A stretch of 64,000 nt of DNA from Phorcus lineatus. Lineage: Eukaryota; Mollusca; Gastropoda; Trochida; Trochidae. The stretch lies in NCBI GenBank assembly GCA_921293015.1, contig OV121092.1:35347764-35411763 (forward strand), read 5' to 3'. Shown piece by piece: positions 1 through 12,127 of this stretch. Each line of letters starts with the position of its first letter. Position 1 is the stretch's first letter. A model generated the notes under the pieces. The model searched no databases. It had not been told where the DNA came from and worked only from the letters and a program-made list of their open reading frames with translations. Both the position numbers and the translations under genes were made by a program.

Positions 1-1981
1 GTAACACAGTTTATCTTTCATCTCTCGGTATGCTTTGCCATCTTCCCGAATCGGTAAGTTAAGACTTAATGTTTTGAATTTCAAAATCAAGTTAGTGATA
101 AGGATCTTAAAGGTTATACGTGATATTGCATACTCTGAAAAGAAAGACATATGAATATATTGCTTCAATTGAAACATATGAAAATGCTAAAGACAGTATA
201 TTTTCATTTACATTTTTATCTGAAATGATGATTTGTTTTTCTTGTAAAACGATATATTCTCTTTTTATACTATCAGATCCTTTTTTTTGGTTATTGACGT
301 ACTTTGGAATGTTTTCCTATTGTATTCCCTTAAAGGTAACCCTGTAGTGGTTTTGTGATGCTTGTTATCAGATTGAGAATCTATTCTCGGCGCCACTCAG
401 AGGGCGAGATGACACACTACGTGATATGGCAGTTTTTCTTGTTGTAAAATCCCTCGATCTCAAGAATTATATGTGTTCATTATGTTATCTACATTTTTTT
501 ACTGAAAGTTGTGAAGTTGGTTTATAGTTTTAAATAAAAACAGTAGGATTGTTGATAATTCGCTATATTTTATTAACATTTTGTTCTTAATTCATACTCA
601 GATATCAAACCCATGTTCATACAAGAAGCCATTTGGCATAGATCTTTTTTAGGTTTTTTATTTTAGATAGATTTTCATTCTATAATATTTTTTGATAACA
701 ACATGTGAATGTCCTACGGTTAATTAGTTTGTCGAAACTGTCATGAATTTATGATTTATTGCAGAAATATGAAAATAAGAATTATTAAACTTTGATCCTA
801 ATATCAAATAATATTTATATATTATATTTAATATCAATTTCGTTCGACTTTTATGTGCCCTACTATCTGCTTTTTTTAGAGGTTTTATTTTAAATTTTCC
901 AATTAAAGTTTTTGTGATAGGACAGTTCTTCATAACCATCCACCCAATCTACATGAATACTTTTAGTCATATAACATATCAAAACCGTTCGACTTGAATG
1001 TGCCCTACTGATTACTGTTTTTTCTTTTAAAATCAAAGTTCTCTTGACAACCATATTTCATTTTTCAGGGTCATAGCAGACATTTCTCGTAAAATAACTC
1101 ACATATATTTCGGCAAATCATTTGAACATAATTAACCATAGTTTCTACATGCAAATGATTTAAAAGTGTTTTAACATAATTTCTTTATCGACACTTTTCC
1201 CTCCATTAATGTCATGACCTTTTATGTTTCTACCTTCAATACTCAGAAAAACGTGGTTTCTTAGACTAAGCTAGAGGCGGTTTAGATATGCTCTTAATTA
1301 GATAAATTTGGGTGATTCAAGTCAGCGCTCCAGGCAAACAATAGTTGGGAATGGGGGTTGCTGGTAACACGTCGGCGTAAAGAATTAACACTAACATCAA
1401 ACTAAATGCTGATAATGGACACTCCTTTAACTGAGGTGCTACATTTTAAATTGATACAAAACGGATGTGTTGCAGTAAATGTGTAAATTAAGTAGACTCT
1501 TGTTTTATTAAATACGTATTTTACTAAATTCACTTTATTGAGTCAACATTCCTCTCATTTTAATGAGTTTACTTGTCTTCGTGTATAGAAAACATTTAGA
1601 AAATTTGTTTAAAATTACCTAATCAATATGTATTATAATGAAATTAACAATTCTTGTAAAAGATAACTTTTATTGCATGTGATAGAATTATTTTTCATAA
1701 TGTATTTTGTATGTTGGGGTATGTTGAACTATGACAACTTTCCTTTTGATATAAATGTATAGTGTCTTTTATATGTGTCTTTTTTTCCTTGAATTTTTTT
1801 TATTTTCATAGTTGATAATACCAACGTTAAAGTTTACAGTTACTCGAAGTATTAACTGATGATTGATTTAATAAAGTTAGATTGTAAAACAATTCCTGTC
1901 CTGAATTTATCGTTGAATCCTTGGCTTTGTTGAGGTTGCTCGTCTCGTCTCACTTATTACGGTATTGAGTTTTCTTAACAT
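1..1981. other. AT-rich sequence without recognised gene
   Basis: No credible coding region, RNA gene or transposon end was seen; the open frames are short and carry no motif. The one structure noticed is a diverged direct repeat: a block from about 838 (containing cgttcgac and tgtgccctact) recurs from about 986, each followed by a T-rich stretch and a similar ending near 940 and 1055. Confidence 0.6.
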
Positions 1982-2039
1982 GGGGGCGGGATAGCGGAGT
2001 GGTGAGCGCGTACTTTTGATACCATTTCACCTCACCTCT
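1982..2039 (+). mobile_element. 58-bp internally deleted SINE (tRNA head plus tail)
   Basis: The stretch begins gggggcgggatagcggagtg, nearly the same tRNA-derived head (A-box region) as the full SINE at 35951-36268 read on its minus strand. After about 33 bases it jumps to a cacctcacct tail like that SINE's 3' end. It is flanked by TTAACAT at 1975-1981 and 2040-2046, a likely 7-bp target-site duplication. The B box and body are missing. It was either inserted as a very short transcript or lost its middle afterwards. Confidence 0.6.
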
Positions 2040-2046
2040 TTAACAT

Positions 2047-4349
2047 TATTTACGTTAGGGTGTTCTGTTTGGTATGAAACATCTATTGCATTATATCTTA
2101 ATAATGTAGAACATAATACCATTTTAAAAGTACTATATTTGTTGTTACAGTCTAGAAATTATAAAATTTGGACTAAAGGATAAAAATAAACATATTTCCC
2201 GTTTTAAGGAATATATATTTCGACAATAAAGAATATCAATTTGAACTAACATAATGATTGAACGTATTCTACCAGCTTTGAGTAATTGCCTAAAAGGTTG
2301 CTTTCAATTTATTTTGAATTCTTATTTTTCTTATAGGAACCGAAGCGCTGGCTCTGAAGAACTGATAATTGAATTTGTTGTCTATTTTCGTCACAGATCA
2401 ATACTACCATATGTGGGCTTGTGTCTACGTGTAGTGTTGTTTTTACATATTGGTAATTCTATTAATGATCTATATTAAATGGATTGTAAAGCTCTAACTC
2501 AAAACAAGGAACAGTGCTAGGAAAGAAAATAAGATAACCGTTTATATTGTTGTATGTTTCAATGTTTCAATATTCATCAAGTACCTAAATGTATCGTTAA
2601 ATCGTTTCGAAAAGATGCTATTCAAAATACGAAACGCATAAGTATATTTTCAAAGATTAAATTGATTTACATTAAGCACAAACATATATTATTATGAATA
2701 TGTTAAGAATATGCATGAGAATACAGACGATAATAAACAGAGTAAGCCAACACAATTTTGTTGTTGTGAGTTTGATCATTAGACCGCACGGTGGCGTCAA
2801 AAAAATTGAAACAATTCTTGCTTGGCGTCGTTCTCCTAATGAATGGGTAATTTCAATGAAGACACTTTTCCGCGAAACTTCCACAGTCTTTCTGCAATTC
2901 ACAATTATGAGTTGAACGTGCACGTCGATCTATTAATGGGGCAGAGATCTGCAATGTTTTTACTTTAGAAGTTGATGGTACTAGCCATGCTTAAACAAAC
3001 ATCTCTGTCGGTCCAATAGCGGAAAAATTGTGAGATATTGTGGATATATGTGAGGTTAGAGGACGTTGTTGATACATTTGTGGTTTTACAAATTCCCCAG
3101 AACCACAGCTAAATAAGATGTTTGTTTGCTTAACATCAAACTTAAAACTAGCAATTTTTTCTCCTTTTTTTTTGTCAGATGTCTTTTTGTCCGGCAATAG
3201 ACAGTACTTTGACACATTATTTCCCCTCTATCAGTTGCAGACGAAATTGTGATTCATCACTGAACCAGTTTTTCTTGAAGTTTCTGAGACTCACGTTCTT
3301 GTTTATATAACATCAATGTAGGCAATTGCGCACCGTCATGCATTTCAAATAACTTTTCAATTCCATACCGACCTCGGGGCGTTACGAATTACATCTTTTC
3401 CATACAAAACCTTTGGAAAAATAACTTGTTTTGAAAAAGATGTTTGTCTCTTGTAGAATATCGGTGGCACAATCTCCTGTACTTACTTTCACGTATATTA
3501 TGCTCTGCATGACTTTTTAATTACTTTTTTAAAGCAAACTTTTTCAAAAGCTGCTGATAGAAAAGATTAACCCGTTTTGCGCTGAAATTGGTAAGAATTG
3601 TACGACATCATAATGGAAGGAAGTATTATTGATGTATGATGCATTTTTATCACTTTTGCACGAGATGAAATTCTCAAAATATCTTAGTAAGTATTTTTGA
3701 AGACTATGTATATGTATATCTATTCGAAGGTAAATGAGAAATGATTAGTATACAGATGTGAATACCATTTTCCTGATACAATCTAAACTAGTTCGACAAT
3801 TTCATGAAAAAATGTCAACCGGTGATTATCAAGATGGTTTTTAAAATTCATTTTACAATGTTCTTAAAATTATTGACTATCGGTTCAATAGGGTGCCTAC
3901 ACTGGACTTCAGTATGAATGTTTGATATACTTACATTACCTTTTCATTATACTCATATTCAGTTTAATAAAAATGTAATAAAATATTGTGTGAGTCCTTC
4001 TAAATGCAATGCTTTTTGCCTTTGTTTGATAAACTCACCTTAAAAGTAAATATTTCTCTTCACATTTAAAATACAAATTGCCATAAAAATTTGCTCATTG
4101 TGTTGTGTTTTTTAACAAGTTTGTATAATACTAATACGAACATTTTGAATTCCTTTGTCTAATCCATCGGTGATCACACTCTGATATGAAGGCATCATTG
4201 CCAAGGGGCGTATGTTTACTGCAGCATACAAAGAGTAATAACCCTCTTTGCCTATATCACGCGACATTAGCTTTAGAAGCAAGCTTCGCCGGAATAAGAT
4301 TGTAAGATTTACTGGAGCAACAAATCTTCTTTCTTACCAATGATAAAAT
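2047..4349. other. AT-rich sequence with a possible transposase trace
   Basis: There is no intact gene. On the minus strand around 3226-3290 the translation reads NWFSDESQFRLQ, which resembles the first catalytic-Asp block of Tc1/mariner transposases (usually W-SDES-F). The surrounding minus-strand sequence is broken by stops and the later catalytic blocks were not found. If real, it is a very old relic. Confidence 0.35.
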
Positions 4350-4371
4350 TATATATATATATATATATATT
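4350..4371. repeat. (TA)n microsatellite
   Basis: An uninterrupted run of about 11 AT dinucleotides. A second run lies at about 4796-4819. Confidence 0.9.
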
Positions 4372-4404
4372 CTTTAAAAATAACAAACTGAAGATTGGTC
4401 TTCA

Positions 4405-4459
4405 TATAAGTTCGATTTCAACCGGTTTCACAACATAGTGATCATCAGGGTAACTTATA
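4405..4459 (-). ncRNA. Hammerhead-ribozyme-like motif (degenerate candidate)
   Basis: Minus-strand reading gives the core pieces in order: an 8-nt arm (4459-4452), acc, CTGATGA (4448-4442), a 12-nt stem-II region (4441-4430), GAAA (4429-4426), a stretch starting with the palindrome ACCGGT, then an arm (4412-4405) exactly complementary to the first arm. Short stem III regions of this kind are known from hammerheads in Penelope-like elements. Against it, stem II pairs poorly (only about two adjacent pairs beside the core) and no Penelope reverse transcriptase was found nearby. It is best treated as a decayed ribozyme or a chance arrangement inside a repeat tail. Confidence 0.35.
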
Positions 4460-4795
4460 CATTGTGTTGCTAATGGTATAGCGTTAACAATGGCAAGGGA
4501 CGTAATTCATGACGTCATATGCATACCACTAAAATATATATATAGTAAATGCGACGTCAACATGATTTCATATTAGTTACAGTTCAACTTAGGGGTATAA
4601 TTTTTTAAGAATATTTAATACATAAACCAAGAACATTTAACTTTTACATCTATATAAATATATCATAAAATTATGTTATCTAACGACTTTGATAAATCGA
4701 ATTCAGCCCTGTCAACAACAAAAAATATATACATTGTTGTCTTTGTCAAACGTATATATCTTTTGGAATCAGTTCTTGCATAAACATTTTCATCA

Positions 4796-4819
4796 TATAT
4801 ATATATATATATATATATT
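4796..4819. repeat. (TA)n microsatellite
   Basis: A second TA run. Together with the run at 4350 it brackets a segment of about 450 bp that holds the hammerhead-like motif and two gacgtca sites. Confidence 0.9.
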
Positions 4820-5065
4820 TTAAAAATAATGTTATTACTCGCCCGTGTAAGATACCGCAGTGTAATATTTATACGGCGATATTAAACAAGTGTAATACCA
4901 CTCCCCGTATGACGTCATACTACTGTGTTGTTGTGACGTGTTTGTGTTTGCTGTGACGTCACAATATTGGCACCGTCGTCTCAATGGCGGCTTAGTCGCG
5001 GAAATGCTTCGTTCGGTAATAATGCTTGATTACTGAGGTCAAGCAATAAACAGAATACTAAACTT

Positions 5066-5181
5066 CCTTCCATATAATACTATTTTTATTAAACTCGTTA
5101 ATGATTTGGTATCAAACTCGCTTTCGCTCGTTTTATACTTAATCATTAACTCGTTTAATAAAAATAGTATTAAATGGAAGG
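5066..5181. repeat. Foldback hairpin, 47-nt arms
   Basis: The arm at 5066-5112 is complementary to 5135-5181 with only a few mismatches, around a 22-nt centre rich in ctcg/cgag. The hairpin is preceded by perfect TGACGTCA palindromes at 4910 and 4954. It resembles the hairpin at 12128-12232, which also follows a TGACGTCA cluster. It is probably the end or core of a foldback transposon. Confidence 0.8.
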
Positions 5182-5221
5182 TCGTTTCGTATCCTCTATT
5201 TATCGAATGGCATTGATGAAT

Positions 5222-6960
5222 CCTATTCAATCCTGTCAAGATACAAATATAGCACCAATACCAAGACATTTCATTCACAGTCACATACTTTCTGTGTTAT
5301 ACTATGCTCAATTACTTTCTATGCTCCTGTCTATTACTATTGGTTAAATGGTGATACCTTGTGGGTATTTTTCAGACAGTAGAAATATTCTGGTAATCTA
5401 CTGATCGCAGGACGGACCTGAGTCGTGTTGATGTCTCGTTCCGTATGACTTGTGTAAATTGACAAGATATTAATGAGTCTATCTATAGGTGGCTATTGCA
5501 AACGTTTCATAAATTCAAATATTCATATGAAGACACTTAACTGTTATTTTGTAGAAAAACTGTCTATGCCAATTTTACATATATTCCTTTTTTTAAATCT
5601 CTGAACTCGTTGTGACAAATGTCTTGGGTGTGATTCTGATAAAAGGGAAATACAATTGAAAAGTGTCTTATAAATGTAAAAAATCGTTGAACGTGGTCAT
5701 CATAACTGATTGTAAAGTACTTGTATAAAATAGTGTTCAACACAGTAGGAATTTTGTTAATACTAAGTTAAATTATCCATATACATTACCATAATTACTA
5801 ATTACATGTCATGTTTGCTATATAACTAATGAAAACCTACCATTTCTTTACAATCCTTTCTGTGTAGTCAATGATTCAGAAAAGGGATCGGACATCGTAC
5901 ATTCAATTTAAAATAAAGTGGTTAAAATTCAGTGCTTGAGAATTGTGTGAAATCATCTGTAAACTTATATGTCATCGTAATTCTGTAAGAAGTGCAATTA
6001 AAACTAAGTTGTGTAAACATTTGTTCCATCTTGCCCCTGCATTGGCTCCAATAAACATGATAAAGTGAAGACACCCTCCAAAAGTTTTCAACTAATATCC
6101 TCCAATAAATTATTCAAGGGTTGCCAATGTTTTGTGGTAAATACATTGAATAAGTAAAAGATTGAGACATTGATGTTTTACTTTAAAGCAAAATAAGATT
6201 TTTGAGTGATTTTGATGTGTTTTGACACTACATTAATATAAATATGGTAGTGGGTAGCGACCTCCAATAGTTGAAAGTGACATAGTTTTAAGTTAGTTAT
6301 GGCCCTCAAAGTGTCCATTAGTTTTGCACGCGGGATCGGCCGCGGCCTAACGGCCTTGGACGAGTCCATTGTGCCAAACTAATGGAGACTTTGAGGATCA
6401 TATCCTACACATAATCTTAACAATCCTTTCCAGTTAGTTAATTCACAAGACGGACATCACACCTTCAAACAATAAGACAATCATACTTGTGATGTACGTC
6501 AAAGCTTTCCTATCTGTTATTTAGGTAAAGTGATCTGTCCACTGCAGATGATGTCACAAGCAATTATCAATGAAAATATATAACAAAAACGATTGACAAT
6601 TACACAATCATATCTAGCAATTATATGGTACATTGTACATTCTGTTTTGCTCAAATGATTCCTGTCTATATTTAAACAAGGAAAAATTAATCGTAAATCA
6701 ACTGCATCGTAATCGTTTAAACAGATATTTCCTTAAATGTGATGCATACTACGCTTTTTCTTGTAGGTATGTTGTGGTTATTTGTATGTGATGTGTGTAC
6801 TGCAGTTGATGTCCAGCATCAAACAGTGATATATCACTTTGTCAACACCATTTGTTGAAGAAATGGTTCAGTAAATGGCAATGGGAATTAGAGAGACATT
6901 GGTCATCAGGCCAGATGACATCGACCAGACCGTGTAATTGAATAACAGAAATGAATTTAT
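5222..6960. repeat. Diverged array unit A1
   Basis: Anchors shared with other units: a1 (5222-5460) matches 16225-16440, both containing gatacaaatatagcacca and ending near a tcttgttccgtatg-like string. Anchor a2 (about 6585-6800) matches 17288-17500. Anchor a3 (about 6838-6960), with gggaattagagagacatt, matches 11275-11400 and 17540-17640. Divergence is high. No gene was recognised within the unit, apart from the hairpin at 6304. Confidence 0.6.
6304..6396. repeat. Foldback hairpin, 26-bp arms, GC-rich loop
   Basis: Arms 6304-6329 and 6371-6396 are complementary at about 24 of 26 positions. The 41-nt loop contains cggccgcggcc, unusually GC-rich for this locus. It may be a small foldback element or a structured transcript. 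Confidence 0.75.
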
Positions 6961-7044
6961 CTAGCATGTATATCATTATAAAAGAAATAAACAGAACATA
7001 ATTAAATGGGCAGAAGAACATTATTTCGATAAGTGATTACTCAA

Positions 7045-7300
7045 AAACGAAAATAAATGTTTACAATTGCAAGACAATGCATTTTAATCAAAAGAAGTAG
7101 TTCTGAAAAGAACGTAACATAATCAGTTAAGCTGAGCAAATCAATTTTCCAACCTGAAATGATTAAAAAGTGTCCAGACAAAATGGCCGCTAATGGCTTT
7201 TGCTTGATACTTGGTCATTTCTTCTGCAACTACGGATGACTGAGTTAAATAATATGATGTTTTTGACTGTCAGTGGATTATAAATGTGGCACTAAAATGC
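7045..7300 (-). mobile_element. Second copy of the TTAA-flanked MITE, inverted
   Basis: This segment aligns over most of its length with the reverse complement of 10889-11177; shared blocks include ttgcaagacaatg and ggccgc preceded by caaaatgg. Its ends are eroded, so no target duplication can be read. Confidence 0.55.
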
Positions 7301-7653
7301 TTATTGGGGAAATAATATTATAGTAAATAGAATTTTCAAAAAAGGTGCAACCTTAAGACATTGTTTTCATAGTTATTATTATCATCGGTTCGTTTTAATT
7401 ATTTCAATTCAATTTAAATTAAACTACAAGAGTGATAATCTTATGATAAACTAGATGTTTTGAATTTTAGTTAGGAAAATTCATGTGCCACAAAAACAAT
7501 CAAGATGAAGGCAGTTTTATAAATGTGAGGTCAAACGATTATCATTTTCAAATTAACAATTTATTTGAATGAACATTCTTCAAAGAGTAAGTTGATTTAT
7601 TCATGACTTTACAGAAAATGTAAGTCTATAAAAAATTCACTTTGACAAATTTA

Positions 7654-7963
7654 CTATTTGACTTTTCTGATTACAAACCAACATATTTTAAAACAAATAT
7701 GTAGTATAATAAATGTTACCCATAATAAAACAAATAATTATAAAACCATAACAAATTGAACGTACCATGTCCAGTTTAGCTATGTCAATCCATTTGCTTA
7801 ACTCAAATGATTACAATTTGACTTTTCTGATTACAAACCAAACAAATATGTAATGTAATAAATGTTACCCATAATAAAACAAACTATTATAAAACCATAA
7901 TAAAACGAACGTACCATGTCCAGTTTAGCTATCAGAATCCATGTCCCTACCTCAAATGATTTA
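7654..7963. repeat. Tandem duplication of a unit of about 155 bp
   Basis: Unit 1 (about 7654-7814) and unit 2 (about 7815-7963) share long near-identical blocks, including gacttttctgattacaaacc and gtaccatgtccagtttagct, differing by small indels and substitutions. It is noncoding. Confidence 0.85.
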
Positions 7964-9914
7964 AATGTGTTCCTAAAAAGATGTTTTTCTTTCATACATG
8001 ATCATTTGATGACCAGGTTGAGTAATGACATGTCTGACCCATAGAAGATAATATATTTGCCATAAAATAATATTTGTTGGGGACAATTTAGGGAAACAAC
8101 ATGCAGAATTCAAACCAAATGGCTACTGCCCCTTTAGACATACAGCGAAATTATTCATATGAAGGAAGGACTATTAAGTAAAATTTGGATACAAGAGGCA
8201 ACGATACTGTTTAAGTTACCATTCTTCATCAATCTAAAATGAATGTGAAATTAAATAAATGCTTTGATATTTAAAGAGAAAATGTCGTAATGTCAGTTTG
8301 TGGTTTTGCCGTTTAAAGATTAAAATTAAATATTCTTTTAGAATAATTATAAATATTATTTTCATTAGAATTATGAAAAACAATGAATTACTCCACGTCT
8401 ACTCAACATTAACAAAGGTTCACGTAGGTACCTAACATAAGCAGTTTGTATAAGCAACATGTAGGCAAAGCAATAACACTGACGTGTGTACTTTGACGGA
8501 GATCCTGTATCAAACTGTGCTCAATCACTTTGTCCATTCCCATTTATCACGAACAAATTGACTGCTGTGAGCACTGAGGTGCAGAGACACAAAAGATGTT
8601 GAAGGATCTTAACACTGACCTTCTGTCATTGATCTCAATATGGATTCTGGTATATTGGATGAAACTGAAAAGCAATAGCATGAAGATAAACCCTGTAAGA
8701 GACGGGTGAGTTCATTTCAATCTTTTCTTCCTGATTTGTTTTTTCTCAGAAGTTTTTCTGCACCAGTGAAGAAGATGTTTCTTCAATTGGTTGATAAATG
8801 CTCCCTCTCTGAAGGAAGGTGTGTGGCTTCTTACAAAGCCAATTAAAGCACAGTGACCAAGGAAGATCTTTCTACATGGTTGATTGTAATTGGATTGTTA
8901 GACGGCTGAAGCCAATCTGATATGTGACTGAAGGAGGTCGCACAGTGTTAAGATTGAGTAGTTCGTGATCAATATCTGAGATAGAGCTGGATTTTACGGT
9001 GCTTTATTGTTGTTCTATAACAAAAGCTATTTATCGGAATAAACCATTTGCTGAAATTTGCAATTGGAGCTGTATCAACAGTAGTATGAATTTATAAAGA
9101 GCTTTAGTCTAAAAGGGAAACTTCATTTCAATGAAGACGATGAAAGACTGCTATCAATTCCTGACCAATTTTAAATGAGGTTCTATTTACGGATTCTATA
9201 TTTTTTATACACTTGTTAACATGTGAACTAGCTGATAGATTCAAATATTCAATGAAGTAAAGTTTACTTGATATCCTATGAATAGATAAAGTGGCTTACA
9301 AACTAGTTGGAATGTACTCCATCCATTGAAAGTTGATCATTAAAATGAGATTATATTGATCTCATTTAATGAAGATACGCAACTGACATATGAATACAGT
9401 AATCTGGGAATCTGTACAACTTACTACACGCAGGTTATTAACAGTTAATCATAGAATCCTTTACTATCCTGAAAAGGTGTATTGCTGAAAACTGAACATG
9501 TGGCGCCTGCTTGTCATCTCTGATGGAATAGTAATGTCGGTTTAGAGAGAGAGGAAACTTTCACTAAAAACATACTTTAGGACCAGATATGAGTGTCGGC
9601 AATTATTTTTCCATTGAATTATGAAACTAAATGTGATATCCTCGTCTACGTCTATTGTAAACTTAATATCATTTAAACATTTGTTCTGGAACTCGTTCCC
9701 GGGACATTGATTTACACTAAGACAATAAGAAATAATATATTATAATATCGATTGGTCATTCCCATATTTTATAAAATTCACGTTGCCTTAAACAAGATTT
9801 CAAATGGGGAGAGATGGGGGAACACAATCAAAGGAGTTGATTGCTTGGTCGCCCCTTTTTTTACACAAGGACGATAATATGTGATATCAACTAAAAGAAA
9901 GAAAAACCAGGCTT
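7964..9914. other. AT-rich spacer
   Basis: Apart from the speculative two-exon frame at 8596-8846, only faint similarity of about 8480-8560 (tatcaaactgtgctcaatca) to array anchor a1 was noticed. No transposon ends or RNA genes were seen. Confidence 0.5.
8596..8846 (+). CDS. Possible two-exon microgene (speculative)
   Basis: From ATG 8596 the frame stays open to a strong donor-like site (cgg|gtgagtt, intron start 8706). A pyrimidine-rich tract then leads to ttttctcag (intron end 8749), and the joined frame continues to TAA 8844-8846, giving about 68 codons. No domain is recognised; residues about 9-21 are hydrophobic. The 44-bp intron is very short for a mollusc, and a chance arrangement is quite possible. 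Nothing nearby suggests a function. Confidence 0.15.
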
Positions 9915-9995
9915 CATTCTGCTTAATCAGCGTATATGAATTCGCTCTCGCTCCTTCCTAATACCCTGATCTCTTTCAAGCAAAAATGCCCAGGT
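9915..9995 (+). mobile_element. MITE-B fragment (left end only)
   Basis: It starts cattctgcttaatcagcg and continues through taataccctgatctc, matching the left terminus of the MITE-B copies at 34521 and 55208. The right end was not found; the sequence runs into the MITE-A copy at 10019. Confidence 0.7.
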
Positions 9996-10018
9996 TTTAA
10001 TTCCATCTTATCTCCCTT

Positions 10019-10445
10019 CATTCAGAGGTAGCTCCGTCATAAATTTCTATACTACCTCTGTCTTAATACGAAGGTTTCACGGGCGTCAGACGATATTGTA
10101 ACTTAAACGACCTGGCATTGTTTCAGCCAATGAAAACACCGAATGCATGAATAATATATTTGTTGACACACAGGCCTATGCAATGATGCAGTCGCAAAGT
10201 GAGGTTCATGTGTTAAGAAGACTCAAAGTGCAAGGTGCATATTCGAATAAAATTTTGCTTTTGGAAAGTTTACTGATATGATTTAAACAATATAAATGAT
10301 ACCTTTTGAAACGGCGTCGCTTATTGCACAACTAACTTTGATTGCATCCAATCAGATTTCTACATTTCGTACACAAGAAACCTTCGTATTAGGGCAGAGG
10401 TTGTACAGAAATTTATGACGGAGCTAACTCTGTCGGGAGAGAATG
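10019..10445 (+). mobile_element. MITE-A copy 1 (Mutator-like MITE)
   Basis: A 427-bp non-autonomous element with terminal inverted repeats of about 60-70 bp; both ends contain agctccgtcataaatttct or its complement. It begins CATTC and ends GAATG, and is flanked by a perfect 9-bp duplication, ATCTCCCTT (10010-10018 and 10446-10454). The left terminus has lost about 9 bases relative to other copies. Long TIRs with a 9-bp duplication are typical of the MULE superfamily. No transposase is present. Confidence 0.88.
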
Positions 10446-10888
10446 ATCTCCCTTTTACCTTGTTTAATTCAGGTTATATTTTTAAAACTACACTACCTTG
10501 TTTTTTGGGCAGTCAGGAGTTAGTTCATTAACATAAAAAGGCTGCTGTCATGACTCTACTCTCATGTAAATGTCAACATTTTGCTCCTTTTCTGAAAATA
10601 TTAACAAGACATAGCTCATCCCAGGATGTTCATGTGGAGCTTTAACAAATCATGCTCGAAATTAAGTGCATAAACCTTCTATTTGAGATATTTGGCGATG
10701 TAAGTGTAAGTGATTTTTTAGTGAAGTTTATACTTGATGGCCAGTAAAAAAAGTAAATAATGCATTTTGATAAACTCTGATAACAGAATAATTAAGACAC
10801 ATTCGTATAATTTCACATCACATTTCACAAACCACCGTGTTTCAAACAAAGAATATCTCACTCTATAATTGCAAAGAAATTATCTTAA

Positions 10889-11177
10889 AGGGGCACGTTT
10901 TTCGACCGATTTATCTCTTTCAACTTCCCTAATGAATATAGGATGAAGCTAAATGTATTATATTCTGAGAGTCAAAATATCATATTAATTCATCCGGACA
11001 TTCGTAGTAGTAAGGAAATTATCAAATGTCGTGCAAAAACTACTGGCGGCCATTTTTGTGTGACACCTTTTAATCATTTGAGAAAGGGAAATTCATTCGC
11101 TGAACCGATTATGGTACGTAAGTTTTAAAACTCATTGTCTTGCAATTGGAAACACTTATTTTTGTTTTCGTGTCCCT
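10889..11177 (+). mobile_element. TTAA-flanked MITE
   Basis: A 289-bp segment with inverted termini (AGGGGCACG ... CGTGTCCCT) flanked on both sides by TTAA (10885-10888 and 11178-11181). TTAA duplications are typical of piggyBac- and Kolobok-type transposons. A diverged inverted copy lies at about 7045-7300. The short open frame inside lacks any motif and is probably incidental. Confidence 0.7.
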
Positions 11178-11879
11178 TTAAACCTCAAAATAAAGATCAA
11201 CGTAGCAATGTGTTCAACTGGGAGATTGATATTTATCAAACAGTAATCCTTCAATGGAGACAACCTTCATTTGTAGTAGAAATGTGTTCATTAGATGGTG
11301 ATGGGAATTAGACAACAATTGGTCATCTGGTCACAGACTAATAAGTTAATATACTGACCAGATGTCATCGATCAGACAAAATAATTGAATCACAGTAAAG
11401 AAAATGATTGGCTTGTAAGAGAAAGTATATCTACATAGTCTAGATCTCCCTTCTTACATATGACTGTTTTATGCTTACAATACATAGCTGTAAACACAAA
11501 TATTCTTCAGAGGCCATTAATTACTTTACGAGGGTCTTCAGTAGTAAATGACTAGACGACATTTACAGTAAATACGTGCTCCTATTACATGTCCATTTAC
11601 TTACCTTTTTTCCATTTACGCATTTACTAACCCATTGTGATTCTCAAACAACGTAATGTCCGTCAATCTACAACGTTTATTAATTTCAAATGTTAGAGGA
11701 AACATGGGGTCAATTGTAACACTTTTTACTTAAAATTTCACAATATCAAACAATATATTGGCATACTGACAATTTGTACTTGATAGTCTGTAATACTTGC
11801 TTTAACTATACGTAAGATATGATTATCCGATAATAGCAAACTGATACTTTGAACTTTGCCATGTTAGTAGCATGTATGT

Positions 11880-12127
11880 GTATAATAGTTTTTATCGGTG
11901 AAAATAAAATCCGTATTTTCACTGAGTGAAATGATAATGATATTCTACTCAGTGAAATAATGCAACAATCATATGACGTCAACTGTGACGTCAAGAAACA
12001 ATTGAATGACGTCAAGCAACCGCCCTTCTAGCGAAGCGATTTAGCTACTCCATTCATATAGTTCATGTCATTTACGAGGTTTTGGGAAACATGATAAATA
12101 GAACATTTGACATTTCTCGTCGAATAC
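11880..12127. repeat. Short inverted repeats and CRE-like cluster
   Basis: It contains two small imperfect foldbacks built on gtgaaaata and gagtgaaat (about 11898-11962), then three perfect TGACGTCA octamers at 11974, 11986 and 12007. It directly precedes the hairpin at 12128. Such octamers are CREB/ATF binding sites in animals; whether they act here is unknown. Confidence 0.6.

Noticed and set aside
2672..2923. Overlapping ORFs on both strands
   Set aside because: No motif on either strand; the continuous frames are not supported by any similarity I recognise.
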